Shown here: positions 55,001-62,712 of the stretch, one piece after another | How the letters are laid out: each line of letters starts with the position of its first letter | Position numbering within the stretch: position 1 is the first letter of the stretch | Source: Aureivirga sp. CE67 | Lineage (GTDB): Bacteria > Bacteroidota > Bacteroidia > Flavobacteriales > Flavobacteriaceae | Reading direction: 5' to 3' | Length of the DNA stretch: 64,000 nt | NCBI RefSeq assembly: GCF_015767245.1 | Contig: NZ_JADOTV010000006.1 | Location: 150,908-214,907, forward strand | Translations under genes and position numbers: made by a program | The notes under the pieces: generated by a model | Told to the model about the DNA's origin: nothing | What the model saw: only the letters and a program-made list of their open reading frames with translations | Database searches by the model: none

Positions 55001-56656
55001 AACGTTGATCTTTCAAAATATTTAGATAACACAGATTCGCAAACATTAGGATTTGGAGATGGATTCTTAACGATTTCTAATGGAAATTCAGTGGACATGA
55101 CAGAGTTCATGGATAATACGGATAACCAAACATTAGGATTAAGTGAAAATACTTTATCAATTTTAAATGGAAACACCGTTGATTTATCAGGGTATTTAGA
55201 TAACACAGATAATCAAAACTTAGCATTAGATGTTAATGAATTAAGCATTGCAAATGGAAATTCAGTTGATTTATCAGGATATTTAGATAATACAGATAAC
55301 CAGAACTTAGCATTAGATATAAATACATTAAGCATTGCAAACGGAAATTCAGTTGATTTATCAGGATATTTAGATAACACAGATAATCAGAATTTAGCAT
55401 TAGATGTAAACACATTAAGTATTGCAAACGGAAATTCAGTTGATTTATCAGGATATTTAGATAACACAGATAATCAGAATTTAGCATTAGATGTAAACAC
55501 ATTAAGCATTGCAAACGGAAATTCGGTTGACTTATCAGGATATTTAGATAACACAGATAATCAAAACTTAGCATTAGATGTTAATGAATTAAGCATTGCA
55601 AACGGAAATTCAGTTGATTTATCAGGATATTTAGATAATACAGATAATCAGAACTTAGCATTAGATGTTAATGAATTAAGCATTGCAAATGGAAATTCGG
55701 TTGATTTATCAGGATATTTAGATAATACAGATAACCAGAACTTAGCATTAGATGTAAATACATTAAGCATTGCAAATGGAAATTCAGTTGATTTATCAGG
55801 ATATTTAGATAATACAGATAATCAGAACTTAGCATTAGATGTAAATACATTAAGCATTGCAAACGGAAATTCAGTTGATTTATCAGGATATTTAGATAAT
55901 ACAGATAATCAAAACTTAGCATTAGATGTAAATACATTAAGTATTGCAAATGGAAATTCGGTTGATTTATCAGGGTATTTAGATAATACAGATTCTCAAA
56001 CTTTAGCATATGAGAACGGTAATTTGACAATTTCTAATGGAAATTCAGTGGATATGTCTGAGTTATTAGAAGATTCAGATAATCAAATTTTAACAAAAAC
56101 TGGAAATAATATTGGAATTGAGAATGGAAACTCTATAAGTTTAGAAGAATATTTAGATAATACAGATGAGCAAAGTTTAGAATTAAGCGGATCTGAACTT
56201 ACAATTTCAAATGGAAATACGGTAGATTTAGCTTCGTTATTAACTGAAGTAAATGCTACAATGGCAAGTATGCAAGAAACTATTTCTACTTTAGAAGAAG
56301 AATTAGTAGATGCAAAAGATAGAATTGAAGAGTTAGAAGAATGTGCTTGTATTGATCCGTCAGATTTAGATATTATTTCAAATGATAATCCGATTTTAGG
56401 ACCAAAATTATATCAAAATACACCAAATCCTTACGAGGAAGAAACACAAATTAAATACTACATTCCTGCAAATGTAAAAGCAGCTTACTTGAAAATAAAA
56501 GACAATTCAGGAAAGACTGTTCAGAAAATTGAATTAACAGAAAGAGGTGAAAAATCAATTATTTATGATAAAGGATATTTAGCTTCAGGAGTTTATTATT
56601 ATTCTCTTTATGTAGAAGGAGTGAAAGTTGATACTAAGAAAATGATTGTTAAATAA
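52037..56656 (+). CDS. T9SS adhesin-like protein with YadA-type head and 31 'DNTDxQ' repeats
   Basis: 1539 aa. Signal peptide (LLIFSIFLLSIVTNAQ). Residues ~35-270 are 17-aa glycine/asparagine repeats (NTFIGEDAGYNNST...), then YadA-head-like 14-mers (SVALG, AVAIG, GIAIG) to ~430. A tail-fibre-like LNRFTTSERNTFENS...YLWNGTDW linker leads to 31 repeats of 29 aa (DNTD-x-Q-x-L-x(8)-LSI-x-NGN-x-VDLS-x-YL). A coiled coil (~1410-1440) ends in CAC and is followed by a type A sorting domain (YQNTPNPYEEETQIKYYIP). This resembles a trimeric autotransporter head and stalk re-routed to T9SS. Trimerisation is inference. The downstream gene encodes a shorter relative. Confidence 0.85.
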   Translation: MNKKLLIFSIFLLSIVTNAQVGVFQAGSKAGESNTTGDYNTYVGDSAGYSNASGLNNVFLGYRAGKTLYNDHDWVIIGSDAARDATDGFDNVIIGTRAGYHHDDGDAVFIGTDAGYYNTDGGDNTFIGETSGYRNTTGDDNTFIGEDAGYNNSTASDNTFVGSSSGRSNTTGYRNAFFGNDAGYDNSTGYKNTFVGDSAGTDVGVGVANTFIGQASGAATEHADYNTFIGFRAGYDNNRTNETNNANRNTYVGAYAGDRNREGQDNVILGYDADFGSVGYSKNNGNVILGSEAYLAGSGNTGRNYNVLLGYSAYSNQDEITAIGYNTDVRGTRSVALGSQTDINQSDAVAIGYQTYINGKYGIAIGTQDSVYYQNSIGLGNLTSVKSTYSTAVGDQVKIREGQTYAAAIGAGAVADCSNCVVLGGDSDATKVRLGLGTTNPNQYASLDLSAKSEGLLLNRFTTSERNTFENSLGETEAGLLLYDVDEGKTYLWNGTDWAVTDDSDNQELSINNDKISITNSSNQIDLAPYLDNTDNQNLSLSGNQLNISSGNSVNLDSYLDNTDSQSLTLTEDELSIFNANSVDLSKYLDNTDAQTLSFGDNLLTISNGNTVDFTGFLDNTDEQDLSLSGNTLSLTNDATSVDLSKYLDNTDAQTLVVGDGLLTISNGNTVDMAEFLDNTDNQTLGLSENTLSILNGNNIDLSKYLDNTDNQTLVVGDGLLTISNGNTVDMAEFLDNTDNQTLGLSENTLSILNGNNIDLSKYLDNTDAQTLVVGDGLLTISNGNTVDMVEFLDNTDNQTLGLSENTLSILNGNTVDLSGYLDNTDNQSLSLDENTLSILNANNVDLSKYLDNTDSQTLGFGDGFLTISNGNSVDMTEFMDNTDNQTLGLSENTLSILNGNTVDLSKYLDNTDAQTLVVGDGLLTISNGNTVDMAEFLDNTDNQTLGLSENTLSILNGNTVDLSGYLDNTDNQSLSLDENTLSILNANNVDLSKYLDNTDSQTLGFGDGFLTISNGNSVDMTEFMDNTDNQTLGLSENTLSILNGNTVDLSGYLDNTDNQNLALDVNELSIANGNSVDLSGYLDNTDNQNLALDINTLSIANGNSVDLSGYLDNTDNQNLALDVNTLSIANGNSVDLSGYLDNTDNQNLALDVNTLSIANGNSVDLSGYLDNTDNQNLALDVNELSIANGNSVDLSGYLDNTDNQNLALDVNELSIANGNSVDLSGYLDNTDNQNLALDVNTLSIANGNSVDLSGYLDNTDNQNLALDVNTLSIANGNSVDLSGYLDNTDNQNLALDVNTLSIANGNSVDLSGYLDNTDSQTLAYENGNLTISNGNSVDMSELLEDSDNQILTKTGNNIGIENGNSISLEEYLDNTDEQSLELSGSELTISNGNTVDLASLLTEVNATMASMQETISTLEEELVDAKDRIEELEECACIDPSDLDIISNDNPILGPKLYQNTPNPYEEETQIKYYIPANVKAAYLKIKDNSGKTVQKIELTERGEKSIIYDKGYLASGVYYYSLYVEGVKVDTKKMIVK
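52145..53330 (+). repeat. Head repeats: 17-aa then 14-aa periodic units
   Basis: Units of 17 codons (51 bp) with the pattern N-T-[FY]-[VI]-G-x-x-[AS]-G-Y-x-N-[ST]-T-G run from about 52145 to 52830. YadA-like VA-[LI]-G units follow from about 52980 to 53330. Both are expected to build left-handed beta-roll heads. Confidence 0.7.
54329..55198 (+). repeat. 435-bp higher-order tandem duplication
   Basis: Units 10-14 (54329-54763) and 15-19 (54764-55198) follow the same order of unit types (VVGDG, GLSEN, SLDEN, GFGDG, GLSEN), so a five-unit block was duplicated. Upstream, units 6-7 and 8-9 form a 174-bp duplication. Confidence 0.8.
55199..55981 (+). repeat. Nine near-identical 87-bp units
   Basis: Units 20-28 all read NLALDxN[ET]LSIANGNSVD with mainly third-position differences, which points to recent unequal crossing-over. 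A likely site of copy-number change. Confidence 0.85.
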
Positions 56657-56664
56657 ATTAATCA

Positions 56665-56698
56665 AAAAGCACATTGAATTAATTTTCAATGTGCTTTT
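56665..56698 (+). terminator. Terminator after the 1539-aa adhesin
   Basis: AAAAGCACATTGAA (56665-56678) is perfectly complementary to 56685-56698 with a 6-nt loop and T-rich end. Confidence 0.85.
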
Positions 56699-56753
56699 CT
56701 ATAAAGTCAATCCCCATTAGATTTTTGTCAAAAATTAATTTAAAACTAATTAC

Positions 56754-58682
56754 ATGAAAAAAAAGTTACTCTCAGTAATGCTTGTAGCATTGGGAATAAA
56801 TACAGGAATTGCTCAAACATTTAACGAAGATGTGAAAATTAATGGAAGTTTAGGAATTGGTATGGATATCGGGACTCCGAGTTTCGGATTTGATACTTTT
56901 GTAATGAAAGAAAATAATCTTCGTATTTTATTTGATGATACTAGTGCTACTGCAAATTTTGCAGCAAACGATTGGAGAATTACCATAAATGATACTGAAA
57001 ATGGAGGAGCAAATTATTTTAGTATTGACGATGTTACAGGAAATAAAAGACCATTTTATATTCTTGCAGGAGCTAAAAATAATTCTTTGTATCTAGGAAG
57101 TAATGGACACGTTGGATTTGGAACTAGTAATCCTGCAATGGAACTTCATACAGTAACTGGAGATACGCCAACATTAAGATTAGAACAAGATAATTCTTCT
57201 GGTTGGGGAGCTTATACTTGGGATATTGCAGGAAACGAAACAAATTTCTTTATTCGTGATGTCGGAAATGGAAAATTACCTTTCAAAATTTTTCCAGGGA
57301 ACAATAATAATGTTTTAAACCTGAAAAATAGTAGAGTAGGTGTAAATACAACAAATCCTTCTGCAACATTGCACGTAAATGGTGTGATGCGATTACAAAA
57401 TACTGCTGCACCAGAAACTGCAAATGCTGGAGATATTTATTTTGATTCGGAAGATTCTAAATTTAAAGCTTATGATGGAACAAATTGGCATATTTTAGAA
57501 TCTAATACGGATAATCAGGATTTAAGTTTAAACGAAAATGTTTTAAGTTTAACAAATGATGATTCTACGGTAGATCTTTCAGCTTATTTGGATAATACAG
57601 ATGCACAGAATCTAACTTTAGAAAATACTGTTATCGGAATTTCAAATGGAAACACAGTTGATTTATCTCCATTTATGGATAATACCGATAATCAGGATTT
57701 AAGTTTAGACGAAAATATCTTAAGCCTTACGAATGATGATTCTACGGTAGATCTTTCAGCTTATTTAGATAATACAGATTCTCAAAATTTAGGTTTAGAT
57801 TCAAATGAATTGAGTATTTCAAACGGAAATACAGTTGATTTATCTTCTTATTTAGATAACACAGATTCTCAAAATTTAGGTTTAGATTCAAATGAATTAA
57901 GTATTTCAAATGGAAATTCGGTGAATCTTTCTACATATTTGGATAATACCGATAATCAAGATTTAAGTTTAAACGAAAATACTTTAAGTCTTACAAACGA
58001 TGATTCTTCTGTGGATTTATCTTCTTTTATGGATAATACAGATGATCAAATTTTAATGATTACTGGTAATAACTTAGAAATTGAAAATGGAAATACAGTA
58101 AGTTTAGAAAATTATTTAGATAATACCGATGAACAGAATTTAGAGTTTTCAGGTTCAGAATTGACTATTTCTAATGGAAATACAGTTGATTTAGCTGGAT
58201 TATTGACTACTGTAAACGAAAATATTTCTTCATTACAAACAACGGTTTCAGATCTTGAAAATCAAGTAGAAACTTTATCAGATTCAAATATAGAATTGAC
58301 TTTGACTGTAGAAAATTTAGAAGAACAATTAACTATTGCAAATGAGAAAATAGCAGTTTTAGAAGATTGTGCATGTCAAGATGATGAAGGAGATGTAAAT
58401 GTCCCAGAAGAAAGTAAGATTAGAATGGCAATGTTATACCAAAATACTCCTAATCCATACGAATCTGAGACAAAAATTAAATTTTATATTCCAAAAAATA
58501 TTGATAAAGCTTATTTAAGAATAAAAGATAATTCTGGGAAAAATATTCAGAAAATAGAATTACACTTAAGAGGGGAAAACCATATCGTTTATGATAAAGG
58601 ATTTTTAGCTTCAGGTGTTTATTTTTATTCACTTTATGTAGATGGAGTAAAAGCTGATACAAAAAGAATGATTGTGAAATAA
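56754..58682 (+). CDS. T9SS adhesin-like protein, shorter relative with 8 'DNTDxQ' repeats
   Basis: 642 aa. Signal peptide (LLSVMLVALGINTGIAQ). The N-terminal head (~20-245) differs from the neighbour: it has two copies of a NDWRITIND/YTWDIAGNE...FFIRDVGNGKLPFKI-like unit and GFGTSNPAMELHTV, as in tail-fibre-type proteins. Eight 29- or 30-aa repeats (57501-58205) follow, then a coiled coil of about 55 residues (VNENISSLQTTVSDLENQVE) ending in CAC, and a type A sorting domain nearly identical to the neighbour's (LYQNTPNPYESETKIKFYIP). Same stalk, different head, so the pair may bind different targets. It has its own terminator. Confidence 0.85.
   Translation: MKKKLLSVMLVALGINTGIAQTFNEDVKINGSLGIGMDIGTPSFGFDTFVMKENNLRILFDDTSATANFAANDWRITINDTENGGANYFSIDDVTGNKRPFYILAGAKNNSLYLGSNGHVGFGTSNPAMELHTVTGDTPTLRLEQDNSSGWGAYTWDIAGNETNFFIRDVGNGKLPFKIFPGNNNNVLNLKNSRVGVNTTNPSATLHVNGVMRLQNTAAPETANAGDIYFDSEDSKFKAYDGTNWHILESNTDNQDLSLNENVLSLTNDDSTVDLSAYLDNTDAQNLTLENTVIGISNGNTVDLSPFMDNTDNQDLSLDENILSLTNDDSTVDLSAYLDNTDSQNLGLDSNELSISNGNTVDLSSYLDNTDSQNLGLDSNELSISNGNSVNLSTYLDNTDNQDLSLNENTLSLTNDDSSVDLSSFMDNTDDQILMITGNNLEIENGNTVSLENYLDNTDEQNLEFSGSELTISNGNTVDLAGLLTTVNENISSLQTTVSDLENQVETLSDSNIELTLTVENLEEQLTIANEKIAVLEDCACQDDEGDVNVPEESKIRMAMLYQNTPNPYESETKIKFYIPKNIDKAYLRIKDNSGKNIQKIELHLRGENHIVYDKGFLASGVYFYSLYVDGVKADTKRMIVK
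57501..58205 (+). repeat. Eight 87/90-bp 'DNTDxQ' repeats
   Basis: Units of 29 or 30 codons, the longer ones with an NDDST or NDDSS insertion also seen once in the neighbouring gene (NDATS). More diverged than the large array. Confidence 0.85.
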
Positions 58683-58707
58683 TATTTTATTTTTCATAGT
58701 TTACGTG

Positions 58708-58739
58708 AAAAGAGATTATTGAAAAATAATCTCTTTTTT
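58708..58739 (+). terminator. Terminator after the 642-aa adhesin
   Basis: AAAAGAGATTATT (58708-58720) pairs with AATAATCTCTTTT (58725-58737), loop GAAA, then T run. Confidence 0.85.
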
Positions 58740-58915
58740 ATTGGGAAAAAATGAACGTTTATAAGAGTGTAATGGTTAAATATAAATTGATATTAGAATT
58801 AAAAACTTTAAATAAATTCACTATTAAATCAACTATAGAATGTTCGTATATTGCGAAGCTTTTTTATTCTTAAATTTAAAAAACAAAAAGTATATTTTAT
58901 TTAAAAAAGAAAAAC

Positions 58916-59548
58916 ATGATTATACCTAAATTACATTATAAATCACAAGGAAATACTCCTGAAGAACATCTAGAAAATATTCAAAAAGCTTGTACCTCGG
59001 GAGCTGAATTGGTACAGTTATGTTTAGAAAATATTTCAGATAAAAAGTTTTTGAAAATTGCAGAAAAAGCAAGAGAAATCACTGGACATTTTCAAACAAG
59101 ATTATTAATTCAAGATGATTATAAGATTGCAAAAGAAATCAAAGCCGATGGAGTTTTCTTAGAAAAATCAATTTCAAATCTGACAAATATTCGTAAAGAA
59201 TTAAATGTTTGGCAAATCATAGGAGCAAAAGCAAATACGCTTCAAAATTGTAAATCTTTAATCAAAAAAGAAGTGGATTATATTTGTTTAGGTCCATTTA
59301 AAAATACAAAGGAACAAAATACAGATTTAGATTTACAAGCTTACTCATTAATTTTGGAAGAATTAGAAACCAAAACACCAATTTTAGGTTTTGGAAATAT
59401 TGAGCTTTCAGATGTAGAAAATATTTTGGAAACAGGAGTTTCAGGTCTTGTAATTTCAGATGCGATTACTAGTGATTTTAATAATATTACTAAGTTTCAC
59501 CAATTATTAAAAGCATCTTCTACAGACGAACAACGATATACTTTTTAA
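58916..59548 (+). CDS. ThiE/TenI-like TIM-barrel protein, divergent
   Basis: 210 aa with the thiamine phosphate synthase fold: GAELVQLCLEN near residue 35 (ThiE usually VQLRxK), LLIQDDYKIAKEIKADGVFLE, IIGAKANTLQNC (ThiE usually IGxSxHT), VDYICLGPFKNTKEQN and PILGFGNI (usually GGI). Length is typical. In ThiE the replaced Arg/Lys and His contribute to pyrophosphate binding, so this copy may have lost or changed that activity, as in TenI-like relatives. No other thi gene is nearby. Cytoplasmic, single gene followed by a terminator. Confidence 0.75.
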   Translation: MIIPKLHYKSQGNTPEEHLENIQKACTSGAELVQLCLENISDKKFLKIAEKAREITGHFQTRLLIQDDYKIAKEIKADGVFLEKSISNLTNIRKELNVWQIIGAKANTLQNCKSLIKKEVDYICLGPFKNTKEQNTDLDLQAYSLILEELETKTPILGFGNIELSDVENILETGVSGLVISDAITSDFNNITKFHQLLKASSTDEQRYTF

Positions 59549-59592
59549 GTTTAGATACTTTCACTTTTAATAGTGTGAATTTGATAAAATAA

Positions 59593-59625
59593 AAAAAAGG
59601 AACGCAATCACAACATTCCTTTTTT
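59593..59625 (+). terminator. Terminator after the ThiE-like gene
   Basis: AAAAAAGGAA (59593-59602) pairs with TTCCTTTTTT (59616-59625), 13-nt loop. Confidence 0.65.
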
Positions 59626-59833
59626 ACCCCTCAAATAATAACTTTACTATTGTTATCTTGTTTTACATTACAATGATAGGTAGTTTTTTTATTCTGAAAA
59701 AATATTTAAATCAATATACCTGAATAAGTAAAAGGAAATAACTGAAGTGTATGTTTTTTGTAACCGTTTTCAGTGAGTTGTTTTACTAAAAAAGAAAGAA
59801 TATATTTTGAAAGGAATAGAGGAGAGCAAAAAA

Positions 59834-59860
59834 AAAGAGTTAGATTTTTTCTAACTCTTT
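59834..59860 (-). terminator. Terminator after manA
   Basis: AAAGAGTTAGA (59834-59844) pairs with TCTAACTCTTT (59850-59860), 8 bp past the manA stop; A-rich plus-strand flank gives a T run on the minus strand. Confidence 0.85.
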
Positions 59861-59868
59861 AATAATTT

Positions 59869-60849
59869 TTATAAATCAATATAAACCTCGAGAAGTTCGG
59901 TGTTTATATTTGATGTGATTTTAAAGTTTTTCAAAGAAGCTGGTATCAAACAAGTTTCTCCACATTTTATTTTTGTTTCTTGATTGTCATAATGGAAAGT
60001 AGCATCTCCTTGAACACACATATAAATTACAAAAGAATTTTTATCTGAATGATCAATAGAAATTTCACCATTAAGAGGTAAAATGTTTGTAGTGAAAAAT
60101 GGGCAATTAACAACTTCTGTTGCAGTGTTTTTATTTTTATGATAAGGAGTTTTATAATTATCCTGCGCTTCAAAATCAATAGCATCGATAGCTAAATTTG
60201 TATGAAGCTCTCTATAATTTCCAGAAGAATCTTTTCTGTCCCAATCATAAACACGGTAAGTAATATCACTTGTTTGTTGAATTTCTGCTAACATTACACC
60301 AGCGCCAATTGCATGAATTCTACCCGTAGGAATGTAGTATATATCTCCGTGAGATACTTTTTCTACATTTAAAATATCTAAAAGGTTTTTGTTTTCTAAA
60401 TGTTTCAGGTAACTTTCTTTAGAAACATTTTCTTTAAATCCAACAATAAGATTTGCATCCTCATCTGCTTGCATTACATACCACATTTCAGTTTTTCCAA
60501 AAGAATTATGTCTGTCTCTTGCAAGTTTGTCATTTGGATGTAATTGAATACTTAAAGTAGTTTTCGCATCAATAAACTTAATTAGTAAAGGAAATTTTTC
60601 TCCAAAAACCTCATATACTTTATCACCAACTAATTTCCCTTTATATAAAGAAATTACTTCTCTTAATGTTTTCCCTTTTAATTCACCATTTGAAATAATA
60701 GATACATCATTTTCAACATCTGAAATTTCCCAACTTTCACCTATATCTCTTCTTTCCGAAGATTTTCCTAAAATATCTATTAATTTACTACCACCCCAAA
60801 TTTTTGGTTTCAGGATTGGAGTAAATTTTATTGGATACATTATATTCAT
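59869..60849 (-). CDS. manA: Mannose-6-phosphate isomerase, class I
   Basis: 326 aa, the short type of class I enzyme. Cupin metal-site motifs are in order: FPLLIKFIDAKTTLSIQLHPND (Gln and His ligands), KTEMWYVM (Glu), and IPTGRIHAIGAGVMLAEIQQTSD (His and the substrate-binding Arg region). It interconverts mannose-6-phosphate and fructose-6-phosphate with zinc in the cytoplasm, feeding GDP-mannose and surface glycans. The ATG at 60849 shares one base with the stop of the peroxiredoxin gene (TAATG arrangement), so translation is coupled; a second ATG at 60840 is possible. Confidence 0.93.
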   Translation of the reverse strand: MNIMYPIKFTPILKPKIWGGSKLIDILGKSSERRDIGESWEISDVENDVSIISNGELKGKTLREVISLYKGKLVGDKVYEVFGEKFPLLIKFIDAKTTLSIQLHPNDKLARDRHNSFGKTEMWYVMQADEDANLIVGFKENVSKESYLKHLENKNLLDILNVEKVSHGDIYYIPTGRIHAIGAGVMLAEIQQTSDITYRVYDWDRKDSSGNYRELHTNLAIDAIDFEAQDNYKTPYHKNKNTATEVVNCPFFTTNILPLNGEISIDHSDKNSFVIYMCVQGDATFHYDNQETKIKCGETCLIPASLKNFKITSNINTELLEVYIDL

Positions 60850-61313
60850 TAATTACTTTTCTTTAATATTTTTAGTGCAGTTTCAATATGTTTTTGAATA
60901 CCAAATTGACTATTGAAAATTTCTTCCACAATTCCTTCCGAATTGATAACATAGGTTACTCTTCCTGGAATAAGCCCTAACAATGTAGTCGGAACATTGA
61001 ATAGTTTCCTTACTTTATTTTTTGTGTCTGCTAATAAAGTGAATGGTAAATTATGTTTTTCTGCGAATTTTTTATGAGAAGAAACGCTGTCAGCACTAAT
61101 ACCTATAACCTTCACACCAGCATCTGAAAAAGAAGTATATGCATCTCTAAAAGAGCAAGCTTCTTTCGTACAGCCTGGAGTGTCATCTTTTGGATAAAAA
61201 TAAATAATTGCAGATTTCCCTTTAATAAAATCTGGAAATGAAATTTCATTTCCATCTTGATCATTTAAACTAAAACTTGGGATCTTACTTCCTTTAATTA
61301 TTTTATTTTCCAA
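60849..61313 (-). CDS. bcp: Thioredoxin-dependent peroxiredoxin (BCP type)
   Basis: 154 aa. AhpC/TSA fold with the BCP signature YFYPKDDTPGCTKEACSFRD: the peroxidatic Cys lies in TPGCT and the second Cys five residues later, typical of atypical 2-Cys BCP. It reduces hydrogen peroxide and alkyl hydroperoxides with thioredoxin. The start is TTG at 61313: an in-frame stop lies just upstream and there is no ATG before the conserved GSKIPSFSLNDQDG segment. First gene of a two-gene unit with manA. Confidence 0.92.
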   Translation of the reverse strand: MENKIIKGSKIPSFSLNDQDGNEISFPDFIKGKSAIIYFYPKDDTPGCTKEACSFRDAYTSFSDAGVKVIGISADSVSSHKKFAEKHNLPFTLLADTKNKVRKLFNVPTTLLGLIPGRVTYVINSEGIVEEIFNSQFGIQKHIETALKILKKSN

Positions 61314-61499
61314 AACTCTAAAATTTTATAAATAGACTGAATTTGCAAATATCGTGTTTTCTTTAGTTAAAGCCAAGAATAACGCTGATTTTATGCATAA
61401 ATAAGAAATCTAATATAGTGAGAATAATTTATTTTACGAATATAATATTTGATTAAATATTTATTTCTGAGAGACTTTCTATTTATGAAAACAAAAAAA

Positions 61500-61530
61500 C
61501 AGAGTCCCATTAATTTGAAACTCTGCTTTT
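61500..61530 (-). terminator. Terminator after the truncated T9SS gene
   Basis: CAGAGT (61500-61505) pairs with ACTCTG (61520-61525). On the minus strand the A-rich run at 61492-61499 becomes a T run. Confidence 0.6.
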
Positions 61531-61550
61531 GAATAAATGTAGAATAATTA

Positions 61551-62072
61551 TTATTCTAAAATTATTTTTGTTCTATGTTTTGTTCCTGTACTCAATTCAA
61601 TTTCTAAGAAGTAGATTCCTGAATTTAAATCTTGTAAATCTATGATAGATTGATCTACAACAAAATTGCAAACTTCTGCTCCTTTAAAATCATAAACTTT
61701 AATAGCATTTACCTCTTCATATCCATCTAAATTGATAATACCATTAGAAGGATTTGGGTAAAGTTTTATTTTGCTTAAAATCTCATCATTAATACCAATG
61801 AATTTTGAAAATTTAGCTGTAAAATTTACTTCTTTTGTTAAGTTTAATTCAGAATCAGTAACAGTAAGTGTAATTTCAGTATCTTCAAAAACTGTTGTTC
61901 CAGAAGTAGGATTTTGTTCAATAATTAAATTTGAAGTATCTCCAGATTCATAACAGAAATAATTAGCTATTGCAAGATTTGAATAATCCTCTAAAACAAC
62001 ACCAGTATCTTCTGCTGTTTCTACCAATGTAACATTTTCAATTTCATTAACTGACCTTTCGCTTATAAAAAA
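61551..62072 (-). pseudogene. T9SS cargo gene truncated at its 5' end by an insertion sequence
   Basis: Only the last ~165 codons remain. They encode an Ig-like or HYR-like segment (PTSGTTVFEDTEITLTVTDSE) and a complete type A sorting domain (IKLYPNPSNGIINLDGYEE...SGIYFLEIEL). No ATG opens the frame: the first in-frame stop upstream is at 62073-62075, and family-like coding (NEIENVTLVETAED) runs up to about 62050 and then meets transposase DNA. The N-terminal functional domain and signal peptide are lost from this locus, so the fragment cannot be exported. Confidence 0.75.
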
Positions 62073-62693
62073 TTAGGATTTTTAAATTATTGATGTTAAA
62101 ATTTTAAATTCACCTTATGAAAAGAAGAGATGCGTTTGAAATTTATACGAATTATTTATTAGCAAGTCCAACCAAAGCTACTGCAACAGGATTATCTGTT
62201 GTATTGGATAATCAAATGAAGCACGATTATATTAGTGATTTCTTAGGAGATAAATCATTGAATTCTAAAGCTTATTGGAAAGAAATAAAACCATTTGTTC
62301 GCCAGATAGAAGGAGAAGAAGCCTATCTTTCTATTGATGATACGATTATAGAAAAACCTCATACCACTGAAAATGACATTATTTGTTATCATTGGGATCA
62401 TTCTAAAAATAAATCTGTTAAAGGAATTAATCTGTTGATTTTTTTAATGAGTAATGAGAAGATGGAGAAATGATAAATTGTCCTGTTTCCTACGAGATTA
62501 TCAAGAAAACAGAACGTTATATTGATAAAAAGGGAAAGAGAAACGAAAAGGTATAATTACAAAAAACGAAATGGTTATCAATACGCTTTATCGTTTGACC
62601 AAGCTGAATAAAATAAAATATAAATATATTTTGTTTGATACTTGGTTTGGAGCTTCAGATACATTGGAGTCAAGTTCCTTGAAATTTTTGTAA
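62060..62693 (+). mobile_element. Degenerate DDE transposase remnant (IS4/IS701-like)
   Basis: Transposase reading MKRRDAFEIYTNYLLAS, YLSIDDTIIEKPHTTEND and WDHSKNKSVKGINLL from 62117, then in other frames CPVSYEIIKKTERYIDKKGK (to 62556) and KYKYILFDTWFGASDTLE (to 62693). Two frameshifts, near 62460 and 62555, and loss of the C-terminal half show that it is dead. The SIDDT and FDTWF blocks hold the first two catalytic acidic residues. The left edge in the T9SS gene is near 62050-62070; the exact boundary and inverted repeats are not resolved. Confidence 0.7.
62117..62693 (+). pseudogene. Frameshifted, C-terminally truncated IS4/IS701-like transposase
   Basis: Three consecutive frames are needed to follow the family sequence; the first stops at 62473 and the second at 62556. 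Its right end is cut by the adjoining ISAs1-type element. Confidence 0.75.
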
Positions 62694-62712
62694 GATTGCA
62701 AAAACAATTATT

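Larger units (their letters stand above)
53543..56242 (+). repeat. 31 tandem 87-bp repeats (29-aa units)
   Basis: Every unit is 87 bp except the fifth, which has one extra codon, so 31 units fill 53543-56242 exactly. Three zones are visible: diverged units 1-5 and 29-31 at the edges, mixed units 6-19 with higher-order repeats, and nine nearly identical units 20-28 (55199-55981). Confidence 0.92.
59549..59868. other. Intergenic region between convergent genes
   Basis: 320 bp holding two terminators (59593-59625 plus, 59834-59860 minus). The 200 bp between them show no ORF with a plausible start, no promoter pair and no clear repeat. Confidence 0.6.

Noticed and set aside
53952..56030. Several long minus-strand ORFs (up to 219 codons) opposite the adhesin repeats
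   Set aside because: They are periodic antisense images of the 87-bp repeats, with no signal, domain or promoter of their own.
53543..56242. Long regular repeats that could suggest a CRISPR array
   Set aside because: Units are contiguous 87-bp coding repeats in one open frame with no unique spacers and no cas genes.
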